Shown here: in pieces, positions 1 through 5,117 of the stretch
How the letters are laid out: the number at the start of each line of letters is the position of its first letter
How positions within the stretch are numbered: the stretch's first letter is position 1
Origin: Candidatus Nanohalarchaeota archaeon
GTDB lineage: Archaea; EX4484-52; B79-G9
DNA length: 5,763 bases
Assembly: GCA_003660865.1 (NCBI GenBank)
Contig: QMVA01000104.1
Coordinates: forward strand, 1-5,763
Direction: 5' to 3'
Position numbers and translations under genes: made by a program
The notes under the pieces: model-generated
What the model was told of the DNA's origin: nothing
Database searches by the model: none
The model's input: the letters and a program-made list of their open reading frames with translations, nothing else

Positions 1-2
1 AG

Positions 3-50
3 GATTTTACCAGAATTTATGAGGATAAATCACTAAAATTGCGGTGGTAA
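3..50 (+). CDS. Possible 3' tail of an upstream gene (partial)
   Basis: The third reading frame is open from the window edge to a TAA at 48-50 and encodes DFTRIYEDKSLKLRW. The pattern F-T-x-x-Y-E-[DN]-x-x-x-K-L resembles the extreme C-terminus of the glycosyltransferase later in this window (GFTKEYEN...IKLYSV). Membrane glycosyltransferases of this class often end in such a short beta-strand segment, so a second glycosyltransferase-like gene may end here. This is inference from 15 residues. Frame 1 is also open for 11 codons (RILPEFMRINH), so chance cannot be excluded. Confidence 0.22.
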   Translation, partial: DFTRIYEDKSLKLRW

Positions 51-111
51 ACACCAACTGTCAAATGACATTACTGACAAAATTAGCGTGAGCTATGTAG
101 AAGTGGCGAAG

Positions 112-201
112 TTAAGCTATAATCACATTAATATCTTTCACTTCTTCATGGGTATTCACAGTATCCCTTACAATTTTATCAATCCATTGCTCTGATTTCA
201 T
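112..201 (-). CDS. Very short open frame, possible gene remnant
   Basis: An ATG frame of 29 codons encodes MKSEQWIDKIVRDTVNTHEE (first 20 residues) followed by VKDINVIIA, then stops. Composition is protein-like: charged and amphipathic, with no low complexity. That could mean the N-terminus of a gene truncated by the stop, or a genuine tiny protein. There is no clear ribosome site, and an in-frame TAG lies two codons before the ATG. I do not recognise the family. The length is short enough to arise by chance. Confidence 0.18.
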   Translation of the reverse strand: MKSEQWIDKIVRDTVNTHEEVKDINVIIA

Positions 202-269
202 TTTCTATATATTTTGCCTATTGTTCCTTTACACTCTTTCTGATTTGGATAGTATTCTCTGTTTTTCAA

Positions 270-327
270 CAATCCAAAGGTCAAAGATACAGTCAATTCA
301 ACAATGATTGACCTTTATGTTGGATTG
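270..327. repeat. Imperfect inverted repeat with alternative inner hairpin
   Basis: The left arm CAATCC + AAAGGTCAA (270-284) pairs with the right arm TTGACCTTT (308-316) and GGATTG (322-327), giving 15 pairs interrupted only by a five-base bulge at 317-321. Inside, GTCAAT (292-297) can instead pair with ATTGAC (307-312), which uses part of the same right arm. The two folds are therefore mutually exclusive. Pairing was checked base by base. A role (RNA switch, terminator or mobile-element end) is not established. Confidence 0.6.
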
Positions 328-332
328 CTATA

Positions 333-379
333 TCATGGAACTTGCGTTCCGAGTTTTTGAAGAATATCGTCTTCAAAAT
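333..379. repeat. Double-hairpin module, copy A
   Basis: Two adjacent hairpins. The first is GGAAC-TTGC-GTTCC (337-350) with a closing T-G wobble. The second is a perfect 9-base stem, TTTTGAAGA-(ATATCG)-TCTTCAAAA (355-378). A second copy lies at 4354-4399. Both begin TCATGG, and 25-26 bases later reach a 21-base core that differs at one position. In the first hairpin the stem sequences differ between copies but pairing is preserved, so structure rather than sequence may be under constraint. The symmetry prevents assigning a strand. Confidence 0.6.
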
Positions 380-437
380 AGTCAATCGATATTGATTATA
401 TGAAATCAATCAGGAATATAATTTGATGATTGACTAT
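378..437. repeat. Perfect 10-base inverted repeat enclosing a hairpin
   Basis: ATAGTCAATC (378-387) and GATTGACTAT (428-437) are perfect reverse complements. Between them is a second perfect stem, ATTGATT (391-397) and AATCAAT (404-410), with a six-base loop. The right arm also belongs to a short direct repeat: GATTGACTATATCATG (428-443) against GATTGCTATATCATG (323-337). The right arm of the preceding inverted repeat could therefore also pair with 378-387. The whole of 270-443 is thus one interlocked structured block. Confidence 0.6.
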
Positions 438-539
438 ATCATGAGCTGGTACTGGCAGAGATTGAAACGTGCTCTTCACAGACCATAAAACGCAACATAT
501 ACAGCACAAAATACACAGATTCCACGACAGAATATTCTG

Positions 540-546
540 AAAAAAA
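540..546 (-). terminator. Oligo-T terminator of the small membrane gene
   Basis: Read on the minus strand, a run of seven T lies about 45 bases after the stop codon of the membrane protein gene, preceded by further T-rich sequence (TTTTGGCTTG). Archaeal RNA polymerase commonly terminates at such tracts without a hairpin. The palindrome CAGAATATTCTG lies just downstream and shares its last base with the T-run. Confidence 0.4.
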
Positions 547-589
547 CAAGCCAAAAGCCACCAATCATTGCATTCTCACAGACAGGCCA

Positions 590-889
590 TCATACTACAA
601 TGACATCAAACGAAATCAACAGGAACACAACAGTAGAAACAATCCACCAGAATACTATCCCAAGCATAACACAGACCGAAAGAAACAACGCAACTGTTCT
701 CTTCCTATTATCCTTTTTTGGCAGTTTTCTCGCTAACCTCAATGACTTCAATGAATAAACAAAACTCAAAGGAAATATAACAAGTATATTCAGAAACGGC
801 AGTATCCCAAAAAGCGATATCACAAATGCAACTAACATATACTTGTAAATCTTCTTGTAATCAGATTGATCCTCACATCCCTTTCCCAT
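590..889 (-). CDS. Small hypothetical membrane protein
   Basis: A 99-residue protein with a short charged N-terminus (MGKGCEDQSDYKKIYKY), a hydrophobic hairpin at about residues 18-47, a basic connecting loop (RLARKLPKKDNRKRT, 51-65) and another long hydrophobic segment at 66-95. The basic loop suggests a cytoplasmic position. The arrangement resembles DUF4190-type small membrane proteins, but no diagnostic motif allows assignment. Start choice: the ATG at 889 has a TATA-like ATTTAAAAA centred 25-26 bases upstream, as expected for a leaderless message. An alternative is a TTG at 940, preceded by GCGGAG with 8-base spacing, which would add 17 residues (116 in total). The coding strand is G/T-rich, the complement of the C/A-rich + strand seen in the neighbouring glycosyltransferase gene, which argues that the bias is strand-wide. 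The gene is divergent from the glycosyltransferase, so the two may share a promoter region. Confidence 0.55.
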   Translation of the reverse strand: MGKGCEDQSDYKKIYKYMLVAFVISLFGILPFLNILVIFPLSFVYSLKSLRLARKLPKKDNRKRTVALFLSVCVMLGIVFWWIVSTVVFLLISFDVIVV

Positions 890-909
890 ATAAAAATAAA
901 AGTAATGAC

Positions 910-918
910 TTTTTAAAT
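910..918 (-). promoter_or_regulatory. TATA-like box for the small membrane gene
   Basis: The minus strand reads ATTTAAAAA, centred 25-26 bases before the ATG at 889. This spacing would place transcription initiation at the start codon itself. It competes with the TTG start at 940, in which case this stretch would be coding (Y-L-K-S). Confidence 0.35.
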
Positions 919-1103
919 AACTTCTGTCCGCACCCGGCAAGTATAATTCTCCGCAAAAATTTACCTCTCAACTACACAGCATCATAGCTTAAATATTCTT
1001 CTTCACAATATACAACATAAGCACTACAAGGGATTTGCCTCCACAACAGAATGTCCCGCACGCACCATAAAAAAAGAAAACGTACAAACTTTCGTGATAC
1101 AAA

Positions 1104-2702
1104 ATGGAAAAAATCAAAAAACACATTCTATTCATCCTCACATTCTCACTCCTGTTCCTCTCAATACCCGCAGAAACACTCACAAACCCCCTGCTACCCG
1201 CGGACACACCACACATAAACGCAAACAACACCAAAAGCCCGATAACAACCGCCACCACAGAAATAACAGAATACCCCAAAAACCAGGTAAACCCCCTCTG
1301 GTGGGACGAGGCAATATACATGGGTCTCGCAGAAAGTCTCTACCAAAACAGGAGATATACATTTAACTTCGGAAACCAGGAAAGCTTCAGGCCGCCAATG
1401 TACCCGCTCATACTGGCGGCTCTCTTCGCAATAACAGGTCCAAGCGAAATCACCCCTATCTACCTGAACATCCTGATAGCACTCCTGACAGCAATAACAA
1501 CATACCTTCTTGCAAAAGAACTCTTCTCATGCAAAAAAATATCAACAGCGTCGGCAATACTGGCAGTAACATCCCAGCAATATATCTTCTGGTCATCAAA
1601 AATCCTCACAGAACCCCTTGCAATCCTCTTAACAACACTTTCCCTCCTCATCTTCACCCGCATAACAAAAAACAAAAGTACAGCCCTTTACCCCCTGTTG
1701 GGATTCATACTCGCCCTCGCATTCCTCACAAGATACCTCCTTGGTCTCCTGCCGATATACTTTGGGCTATGGCTACTTGCAACAGACAGAAACTACATAA
1801 AAGAAAACAGAAAAAAAATAATGCAATGCTTAACAATATTCCTCCTGATCCTCTCTCCATGGATGTACCAAAGTTGCATCGCATACAATCATCCCTTTGG
1901 CTCAGCACTATCCAATATCCATCAGGTAAACGACCTCTACGAACCAGAACCAAAAACATACTACCTGTCAAACCTCTACACATACCTTCCGTACTTAGGC
2001 CCGCTCTTTACACTAGGCATCCTCCTCTCAATACTCACTAAAAAATCCAAAGACACAAAAATCAAAACATATCCTGTAATTGGGAGGGCGGGGACTCAAG
2101 GAAGGGTATCACAAAACACAAAGGCGGATATTGATAACACAACAAAAAAAGAGCAATACTTCCTAATCGGCTGGTTCGCAATGACACTCCTGCTCCTGTC
2201 ATTTGGCATCGGCCAGAAGTACATCCGCTACCTCCTCATCGCCCTCCCAGCCATCGCCATAATCAGTGCAAAAGCACTTAACGACATCGCAGGAGCAATA
2301 ACCAAAAAACACGCAAACCTGATTCTCGCCCTGCTCATATTCGCAATCACAATCCCGGGAGCACAAGCCGGTCTGACAACAGCAACACAAAACAAAGAAG
2401 ACAGCATAATCCTAAGACAAGCCGCAGACTACATAAAAGCCCATTCAGGACCAGGCGACAGCATAATGTCAGAAAACTACGCACTCTTCCACTACTACAC
2501 AAAACAGCACGTCATCGGGTACCCAAAGGACCCTCAGGCAATAGGCGAATTTATAAAAAGATACAATGTATCATACTTAGTAGTCGAAAACTCAATATAC
2601 TACCCTGAATACTTAAAACACCACTTTGACAAAACCCCGGGTTTCACAAAGGAATACGAAAACCACGAAAAAGATCACTACATAAAACTATATTCAGTAT
2701 GA
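1104..2702 (+). CDS. GT39/PMT_2-like membrane glycosyltransferase
   Basis: A polytopic membrane protein of 532 residues, expected to transfer a sugar from a polyprenyl-phosphate carrier on the outer face of the membrane. An N-terminal membrane segment (6-22) precedes a Thr/Asn/Pro-rich exterior stretch (24-62), then NPLWWDEAIYMGLAESL (63-79). The Asp-Glu at 68-69 is the catalytic-type acidic pair of the GT-C fold. FRPPMYPLILA (95-105), a TEP motif (169-171) in a hydrophobic helix, RYLL (210-213) and RYLLIALPAIAI (375-386) are typical of the PMT_2/ArnT-like group. About ten hydrophobic segments run to residue 420, and a soluble domain (431-532, with SENYALFHYYT) follows, as in archaeal members. 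The acceptor cannot be read from sequence; protein glycosylation or lipid decoration are both possible. An in-frame stop at 1095 makes ATG 1104 the first start. No ribosome site is seen, so the leader may be very short, with a TATA-like CATAAAAAAAG around 1067. The gene is strikingly G-poor apart from a G-rich tract at 2082-2106, which encodes part of a polar loop (312-350). It overlaps the next gene by ATGA. Confidence 0.82.
   Translation: MEKIKKHILFILTFSLLFLSIPAETLTNPLLPADTPHINANNTKSPITTATTEITEYPKNQVNPLWWDEAIYMGLAESLYQNRRYTFNFGNQESFRPPMYPLILAALFAITGPSEITPIYLNILIALLTAITTYLLAKELFSCKKISTASAILAVTSQQYIFWSSKILTEPLAILLTTLSLLIFTRITKNKSTALYPLLGFILALAFLTRYLLGLLPIYFGLWLLATDRNYIKENRKKIMQCLTIFLLILSPWMYQSCIAYNHPFGSALSNIHQVNDLYEPEPKTYYLSNLYTYLPYLGPLFTLGILLSILTKKSKDTKIKTYPVIGRAGTQGRVSQNTKADIDNTTKKEQYFLIGWFAMTLLLLSFGIGQKYIRYLLIALPAIAIISAKALNDIAGAITKKHANLILALLIFAITIPGAQAGLTTATQNKEDSIILRQAADYIKAHSGPGDSIMSENYALFHYYTKQHVIGYPKDPQAIGEFIKRYNVSYLVVENSIYYPEYLKHHFDKTPGFTKEYENHEKDHYIKLYSV
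2082..2106 (+). other. G-rich tract, potential quadruplex, inside the glycosyltransferase gene
   Basis: Four G-runs (GGG, GGG, GGGG, GGG) with intervening lengths 1, 1 and 10 occur in a gene that is otherwise very poor in G; in 1141-1260 I count 51 C and 12 G. The tract encodes IGRAGTQGR in a polar loop between predicted membrane helices. The last loop is longer than the usual seven-base limit, so a four-tetrad structure is not assured. Confidence 0.4.
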
Positions 2703-3124
2703 ATAAAATAATACTCAAACAAAAAAATAGAGGCAAAAAAATGCAGGAAAAAAACAAAACCCCTGGAAAGAAAACCAACACCCTAAACAGCAAAATCCCT
2801 GAAAAAAAAGAAACACCCAAAAAAAATCAAACCCCTGGCACAAGCGAGACAACAAAAATAATGATAGCGCTAATAATAATTGCAATAGCAGTATTTCTCA
2901 TAATGTATTTCCAGAAAGTGGTAGCTGAGAAAGGGCTGGAAGATAAATGCAAGGAAATAGAAAATCATCCAGACCTCAACTATGACTGCAGATGCACGCC
3001 ACTCTACGATACTGAAGACAAAGAAAAGGATGAGGTTGAAGAGAAGACAACCCCGATGTGCAGGTGTGTATGCGACGTAGGTGGCGGCACACTATGGACG
3101 ACAGATGTAAGAGTGTCAAAATGA
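2699..3124 (+). CDS. Single-pass membrane protein with CxC-rich exterior domain
   Basis: A 141-residue protein I do not recognise. Residues 1-50 are Lys/Thr/Pro-rich and low-complexity, with loosely repeated TPGKK, KIPEKKETPKK and TPGTSE. One membrane helix (53-72, IMIALIIIAIAVFLIMYF) follows, then a charged C-terminal domain with six cysteines: C84, DCRC (C97, C99) and CRCVC (C121, C123, C125), ending GGGTLWTTDVRV. The positive N-terminus predicts an inside-N, outside-C topology, which would put the cysteines outside; the two CRC motifs could form disulfides or bind metal. The ATG shares ATGA with the upstream stop, so translation is probably coupled to the glycosyltransferase and the products may act together. 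Start is uncertain: ATG 2741 (residue 15) has GAGG seven bases upstream, giving 127 residues. The gene ends one base from the convergent truD stop. Like its upstream partner it is A/C-rich at the 5' end, but more balanced later. Confidence 0.65.
   Translation: MNKIILKQKNRGKKMQEKNKTPGKKTNTLNSKIPEKKETPKKNQTPGTSETTKIMIALIIIAIAVFLIMYFQKVVAEKGLEDKCKEIENHPDLNYDCRCTPLYDTEDKEKDEVEEKTTPMCRCVCDVGGGTLWTTDVRVSK
2730..2733 (+). promoter_or_regulatory. Possible ribosome site for an internal start at 2741
   Basis: GAGG lies seven bases before an in-frame ATG at 2741, good spacing for an archaeal Shine-Dalgarno. The histone gene here uses GAGGTG, so such sites are used in this genome. It favours a start that drops the first 14 residues, against the ATGA overlap start at 2699. 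Confidence 0.35.
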
Positions 3125-3125
3125 G

Positions 3126-4295
3126 TCATATAAGATCAAAAAACTCGCTTAAGAACACAGTTGCATAACATCCTTTAGGAAGCGAAAACCTCAAAACAAC
3201 TTTGCTCTTGCCTGGGAATTTCTCATCATTATCTATAGAAACGATCTTAAAATCGTGGAACTTTTCAAATGCAATCCGGTGGGTGCCTTCAGACGACAGT
3301 TCAGGAAAGTCGTGCAGCCGGAACATATCCGGGTTTATCTTCTCTTTTCTTAAAATGCGATCTACATATTTATCTGCTTTGCCTTCGATTATGCGCTTCC
3401 TGTACAGGTGACCGACAATCGGGATTTTCAAATTCCCTGTGCAGATACCATCCTTAATCATTAATTTCAAAACATCATTAAAAACGTAAGACTGGACCGC
3501 GTTTATGAACATCTTTCGCAGGCCCAGTGGCAGTCTCATAAACGCCCCTCTGTAATCGCCCTTATGAGCTATCAGATGCTCAAGCATAATTCTCTCATAC
3601 ATATATGATTTCGGGAATCGCCTTAATGCTTCTGCTTTGTCACTTGCAGCTATCCTGCGCACTTCAGAGATACTCTTATCCTCACCTGCAAATACTGTGC
3701 AAATATATGCATTGACTGCCTGTGAAATATCACCTGCAAGAATTGCAAGCCCAACAGGACATGTGACCGGCCTTACACTGCCAAATCTCTGCTCACCGAA
3801 GAAATTAGGGAAAACCCCGTCTATCCTGTCAATAATGTTTTCAATATGATCTCTTAGATTGTCATGTGGACTATCGATATTGCGTATGCACACAGTAAAC
3901 CTGTTGCCCCACAAATCGCCAAGATAGACCTTACTTCCGCGTCCTACAGGATACAGCCGGATATCATTCATCTGAAGGCCGGAGAGCCTCTCAACAGGCA
4001 TCTTATAGAAAGAAATTCTCTGTACAGTAACAGCTGCCTTATCTTTGACACCTGCATAGTTTACTCTTTTCTCAGGGATACCAAGTTTTGAACAAATCCG
4101 AAACACTGCAGATATGGTATCTATGTTTCTCTTTTTCATAACGACGTGCAAGAAGTCCCCGCATCCTTCGGTATAAGAATATTTGCCATTGATGCTCAAA
4201 GCTTTCTTTGAGCAATCTATCTCCTCAACGATAAAGTCTGATGGAGCGTGCTTAAGTACACCACGTACCTTTCCGGAAGACTGCCTGACACTCAT
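3126..4295 (-). CDS. truD: tRNA pseudouridine synthase TruD
   Basis: A 389-residue member of the TruD/Pus7 family, which isomerises uridine to pseudouridine in tRNA (U13 in bacterial TruD; Pus7 relatives also act on other sites). The catalytic signature NYAGVKDKAAVTVQ (79-92) places the nucleophilic aspartate at D85. Other family motifs follow in order: GNRFTV (130-135), FPNFFGEQRFGS (162-173), RKMFINAVQSYVFN (260-273) and the C-terminal LPKGCYATVFLSEF (372-385). The TRUD insertion domain occupies roughly 160-340. Length and motif order are complete, so the enzyme should be active. The N-terminus (KVRGVLKHAPSDFIVEEI) matches the conserved family beginning and supports ATG 4295. A TATA-like CTATATAATA about 36 bases upstream predicts a short, roughly ten-base leader, and no ribosome site is evident. 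The gene converges with the CxC-rich protein gene, one base separating the stops, so any terminator of either lies inside the other. Confidence 0.96.
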   Translation of the reverse strand: MSVRQSSGKVRGVLKHAPSDFIVEEIDCSKKALSINGKYSYTEGCGDFLHVVMKKRNIDTISAVFRICSKLGIPEKRVNYAGVKDKAAVTVQRISFYKMPVERLSGLQMNDIRLYPVGRGSKVYLGDLWGNRFTVCIRNIDSPHDNLRDHIENIIDRIDGVFPNFFGEQRFGSVRPVTCPVGLAILAGDISQAVNAYICTVFAGEDKSISEVRRIAASDKAEALRRFPKSYMYERIMLEHLIAHKGDYRGAFMRLPLGLRKMFINAVQSYVFNDVLKLMIKDGICTGNLKIPIVGHLYRKRIIEGKADKYVDRILRKEKINPDMFRLHDFPELSSEGTHRIAFEKFHDFKIVSIDNDEKFPGKSKVVLRFSLPKGCYATVFLSEFFDLI

Positions 4296-4326
4296 AATAA
4301 GAATTAGAAAAGGTAACTTTATTAGA

Positions 4327-4337
4327 TATTATATAGT
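4327..4337 (-). promoter_or_regulatory. TATA box, truD promoter (possibly bidirectional)
   Basis: The minus strand reads ACTATATAATA centred near 4332, predicting a transcription start near 4305 and a leader of about ten bases to the truD ATG. The box is nearly symmetric. Read on the + strand (TATTATATAGT) it would start a transcript near 4358, at the first hairpin of the structured spacer. Confidence 0.5.
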
Positions 4338-4353
4338 TGAAGACGTAATTAAT

Positions 4354-4399
4354 TCATGGCATTACATGCCAAGCTTTCGAAGACTATCGTCTTCAAAAT
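4354..4399. repeat. Double-hairpin module, copy B
   Basis: TGGCAT-TAC-ATGCCA (4357-4371) is followed by GAAGAC-TATC-GTCTTC (4379-4394), the latter extended by three T-A pairs beyond one mismatch. The core at 4379-4399 matches copy A (359-379) at 20 of 21 bases. Both copies begin TCATGG at matched distance. The first stem differs from copy A (GGCAT/ATGCC against GGAAC/GTTCC) with both arms altered compensatorily. Confidence 0.6.
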
Positions 4400-4420
4400 G
4401 GACAAATGTCTTCACCATAT

Positions 4421-4445
4421 CCTTAAAAATCTGAAGATTTTTAGG
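4421..4445. repeat. Ten-pair hairpin
   Basis: CCT + AAAAATC (4421-4423, 4425-4431) pairs with GATTTTT + AGG (4436-4445), with one bulged T and a TGAA tetraloop. On the minus strand, read from the histone gene, the stem includes a T5 and might slow or stop polymerase. Confidence 0.5.
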
Positions 4446-4473
4446 ATCCAGTGAATCGAAGATTCACCCGGAT
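4446..4473. repeat. Stem-loop with perfect 7-base inner stem
   Basis: GTGAATC (4451-4457) and GATTCAC (4461-4467) close a three-base GAA loop. Outside a small internal loop, ATCC (4446-4449) pairs with GGAT (4470-4473). Confidence 0.5.
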
Positions 4474-4531
4474 AGATTAGCGCCTATTGATAATTTGTCA
4501 ATTTTTTCTATTTAATAACGGCGCTAACTAT
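4472..4531. repeat. Twelve-pair inverted repeat enclosing a small hairpin
   Basis: ATAG + TTAGCGCC (4472-4475, 4477-4484) pairs with GGCGCTAA + CTAT (4520-4531), with a single bulged A. The enclosed 35 bases hold ATTGA/TCAAT and a T6 tract. GAGCA (4537-4541) and TGCTC (4553-4557) follow as a further short stem. The outermost pairs compete with the preceding hairpin for 4472-4473. Confidence 0.5.
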
Positions 4532-4599
4532 ACTCTGAGCAAAGAAAGGTTGTGCTCTCTAACTACAAGTTCGCAGCCAGAAACCAAAACCGTGTAGGT

Positions 4600-5112
4600 T
4601 TAAGCCTGCTGGCTTTTCTTCAAAACCGATAAATCATCAACACCGGCAAGAGCAAACTTTCTCTCGAATTCTCTTATAAGTGATTCCAGATCTGCTTTCA
4701 TCCTCTCAAGCTCACCAACGACGCGCTCTTTTTCTTTCTCAAGTTCGCGCGCATACGTATATGGCTTTGTGGCCCTGTTAAAATCATCCATCTCAACCAT
4801 GGAATATCTTGTCTTGCCCATTTCATTGGCAACAGAAGAAACAACATCTCCTAAGAATTCATTCATTGCAACCTTTACCTTAGATGATATCATCTTCCTA
4901 TGCGTGCGTTTCTTTACCTGCCTTACAACTGTGGCCATAGGGAATGGAAGAGAGTCGTCTTCTTCAACCTGTTCTTCTGTATCCCGGACTTCTTCATCAT
5001 CTGAAACGTTGCCAGGCATGTCTTCCTGCATTTCGTCTTCATCTATCTCATTTACTTCGTCTTTCTTCTCATCTTTAACGTCTTCTTTATCTTCTTTAAT
5101 GTCGTCAGCCAT
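4600..5112 (-). CDS. Histone-fold protein with acidic tail and C-terminal coiled coil
   Basis: A 170-residue protein in three parts. Residues 1-54 are extremely acidic (28 Asp/Glu against 6 Lys/Arg) and probably disordered. Residues 55-118 fit an archaeal histone fold: helix 1 LPFPMATVVRQVK (55-67), a basic loop KRTHRKMIS (68-76), long helix 2 (77-102), then MVEMDDFNRATK (105-116), with D110 matching the conserved aspartate opening helix 3. Helix 3 continues into a charged coiled coil (119-152) with hydrophobic heptad positions L124, V131, L135, M138, L142, L145 and F149. Canonical archaeal histones are only about 65-70 residues and lack both extensions. A coiled coil could join dimers into a DNA-bridging tetramer, and the acidic tail could limit DNA binding or recruit partners; these roles are inferred. 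Coiled-coil histone variants have been described in archaea, and this may be one. An acidic CBF/NF-Y-like transcription factor is the main alternative. The start is fixed by GAGGTG five bases upstream. Confidence 0.8.
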   Translation of the reverse strand: MADDIKEDKEDVKDEKKDEVNEIDEDEMQEDMPGNVSDDEEVRDTEEQVEEDDSLPFPMATVVRQVKKRTHRKMISSKVKVAMNEFLGDVVSSVANEMGKTRYSMVEMDDFNRATKPYTYARELEKEKERVVGELERMKADLESLIREFERKFALAGVDDLSVLKKSQQA

Positions 5113-5117
5113 AAAAA

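Larger units (their letters stand above)
51..589. other. Intergenic region with structured DNA, no convincing gene
   Basis: About 540 bases with no long open frame on either strand. It holds a 29-codon minus-strand frame (112-201), a TATA-like stretch TCTATATATTTT around 204-215, and a dense cluster of inverted repeats from 270 to 437. It also holds a 12-base perfect palindrome, CAGAATATTCTG (529-540), and the probable oligo-T terminator of the neighbouring minus-strand gene (540-546). A TATA box at 204-215 read on the + strand would predict a transcript start near 235, upstream of the inverted-repeat cluster. No tRNA T-loop signature or CRISPR array is seen. Confidence 0.5.
4354..4508 (+). 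ncRNA. Candidate structured non-coding RNA
   Basis: The TATA box at 4327-4337 would, read on the + strand, start transcription near 4358. The following 150 bases contain five hairpins, the last of them (ATTGA-TAATTTG-TCAAT, 4486-4502) running directly into a T6 tract (4502-4507) that could terminate transcription. No coding frame explains this stretch. No C/D box pair, tRNA, SRP or RNase P signature is apparent. The call rests on promoter position, structure and a T-run only. A role in the 3' region of the minus-strand histone message is an alternative. Confidence 0.3.

Noticed and set aside
445..470. CRISPR repeat-like ending GAGATTGAAAC
   Set aside because: ATTGAAAC is common at CRISPR repeat ends, but there is only one occurrence here and no periodic repeats.
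421..545. C/D box RNA suggested by TGATGA at 425
   Set aside because: The next CTGA is more than 100 bases away, too far for an archaeal C/D guide RNA, and no C'/D' pair is present.
989..1321. 110-codon minus-strand open frame overlapping the glycosyltransferase start
   Set aside because: It is antisense to the well-supported coding start. Its reading is Cys/Val/Gly/Ser-rich as expected from the complement of an A/C-rich gene.
1726..1983. Minus-strand open frame inside the glycosyltransferase gene
   Set aside because: Shadow of the real gene, with no motif and no start signal.
1529..2041. 170-codon alternative-frame open stretch within the glycosyltransferase gene
   Set aside because: The reading is Pro/His/Asn/Lys-rich without domain features. 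The A/C-rich, T-poor composition removes stop codons and explains its length.
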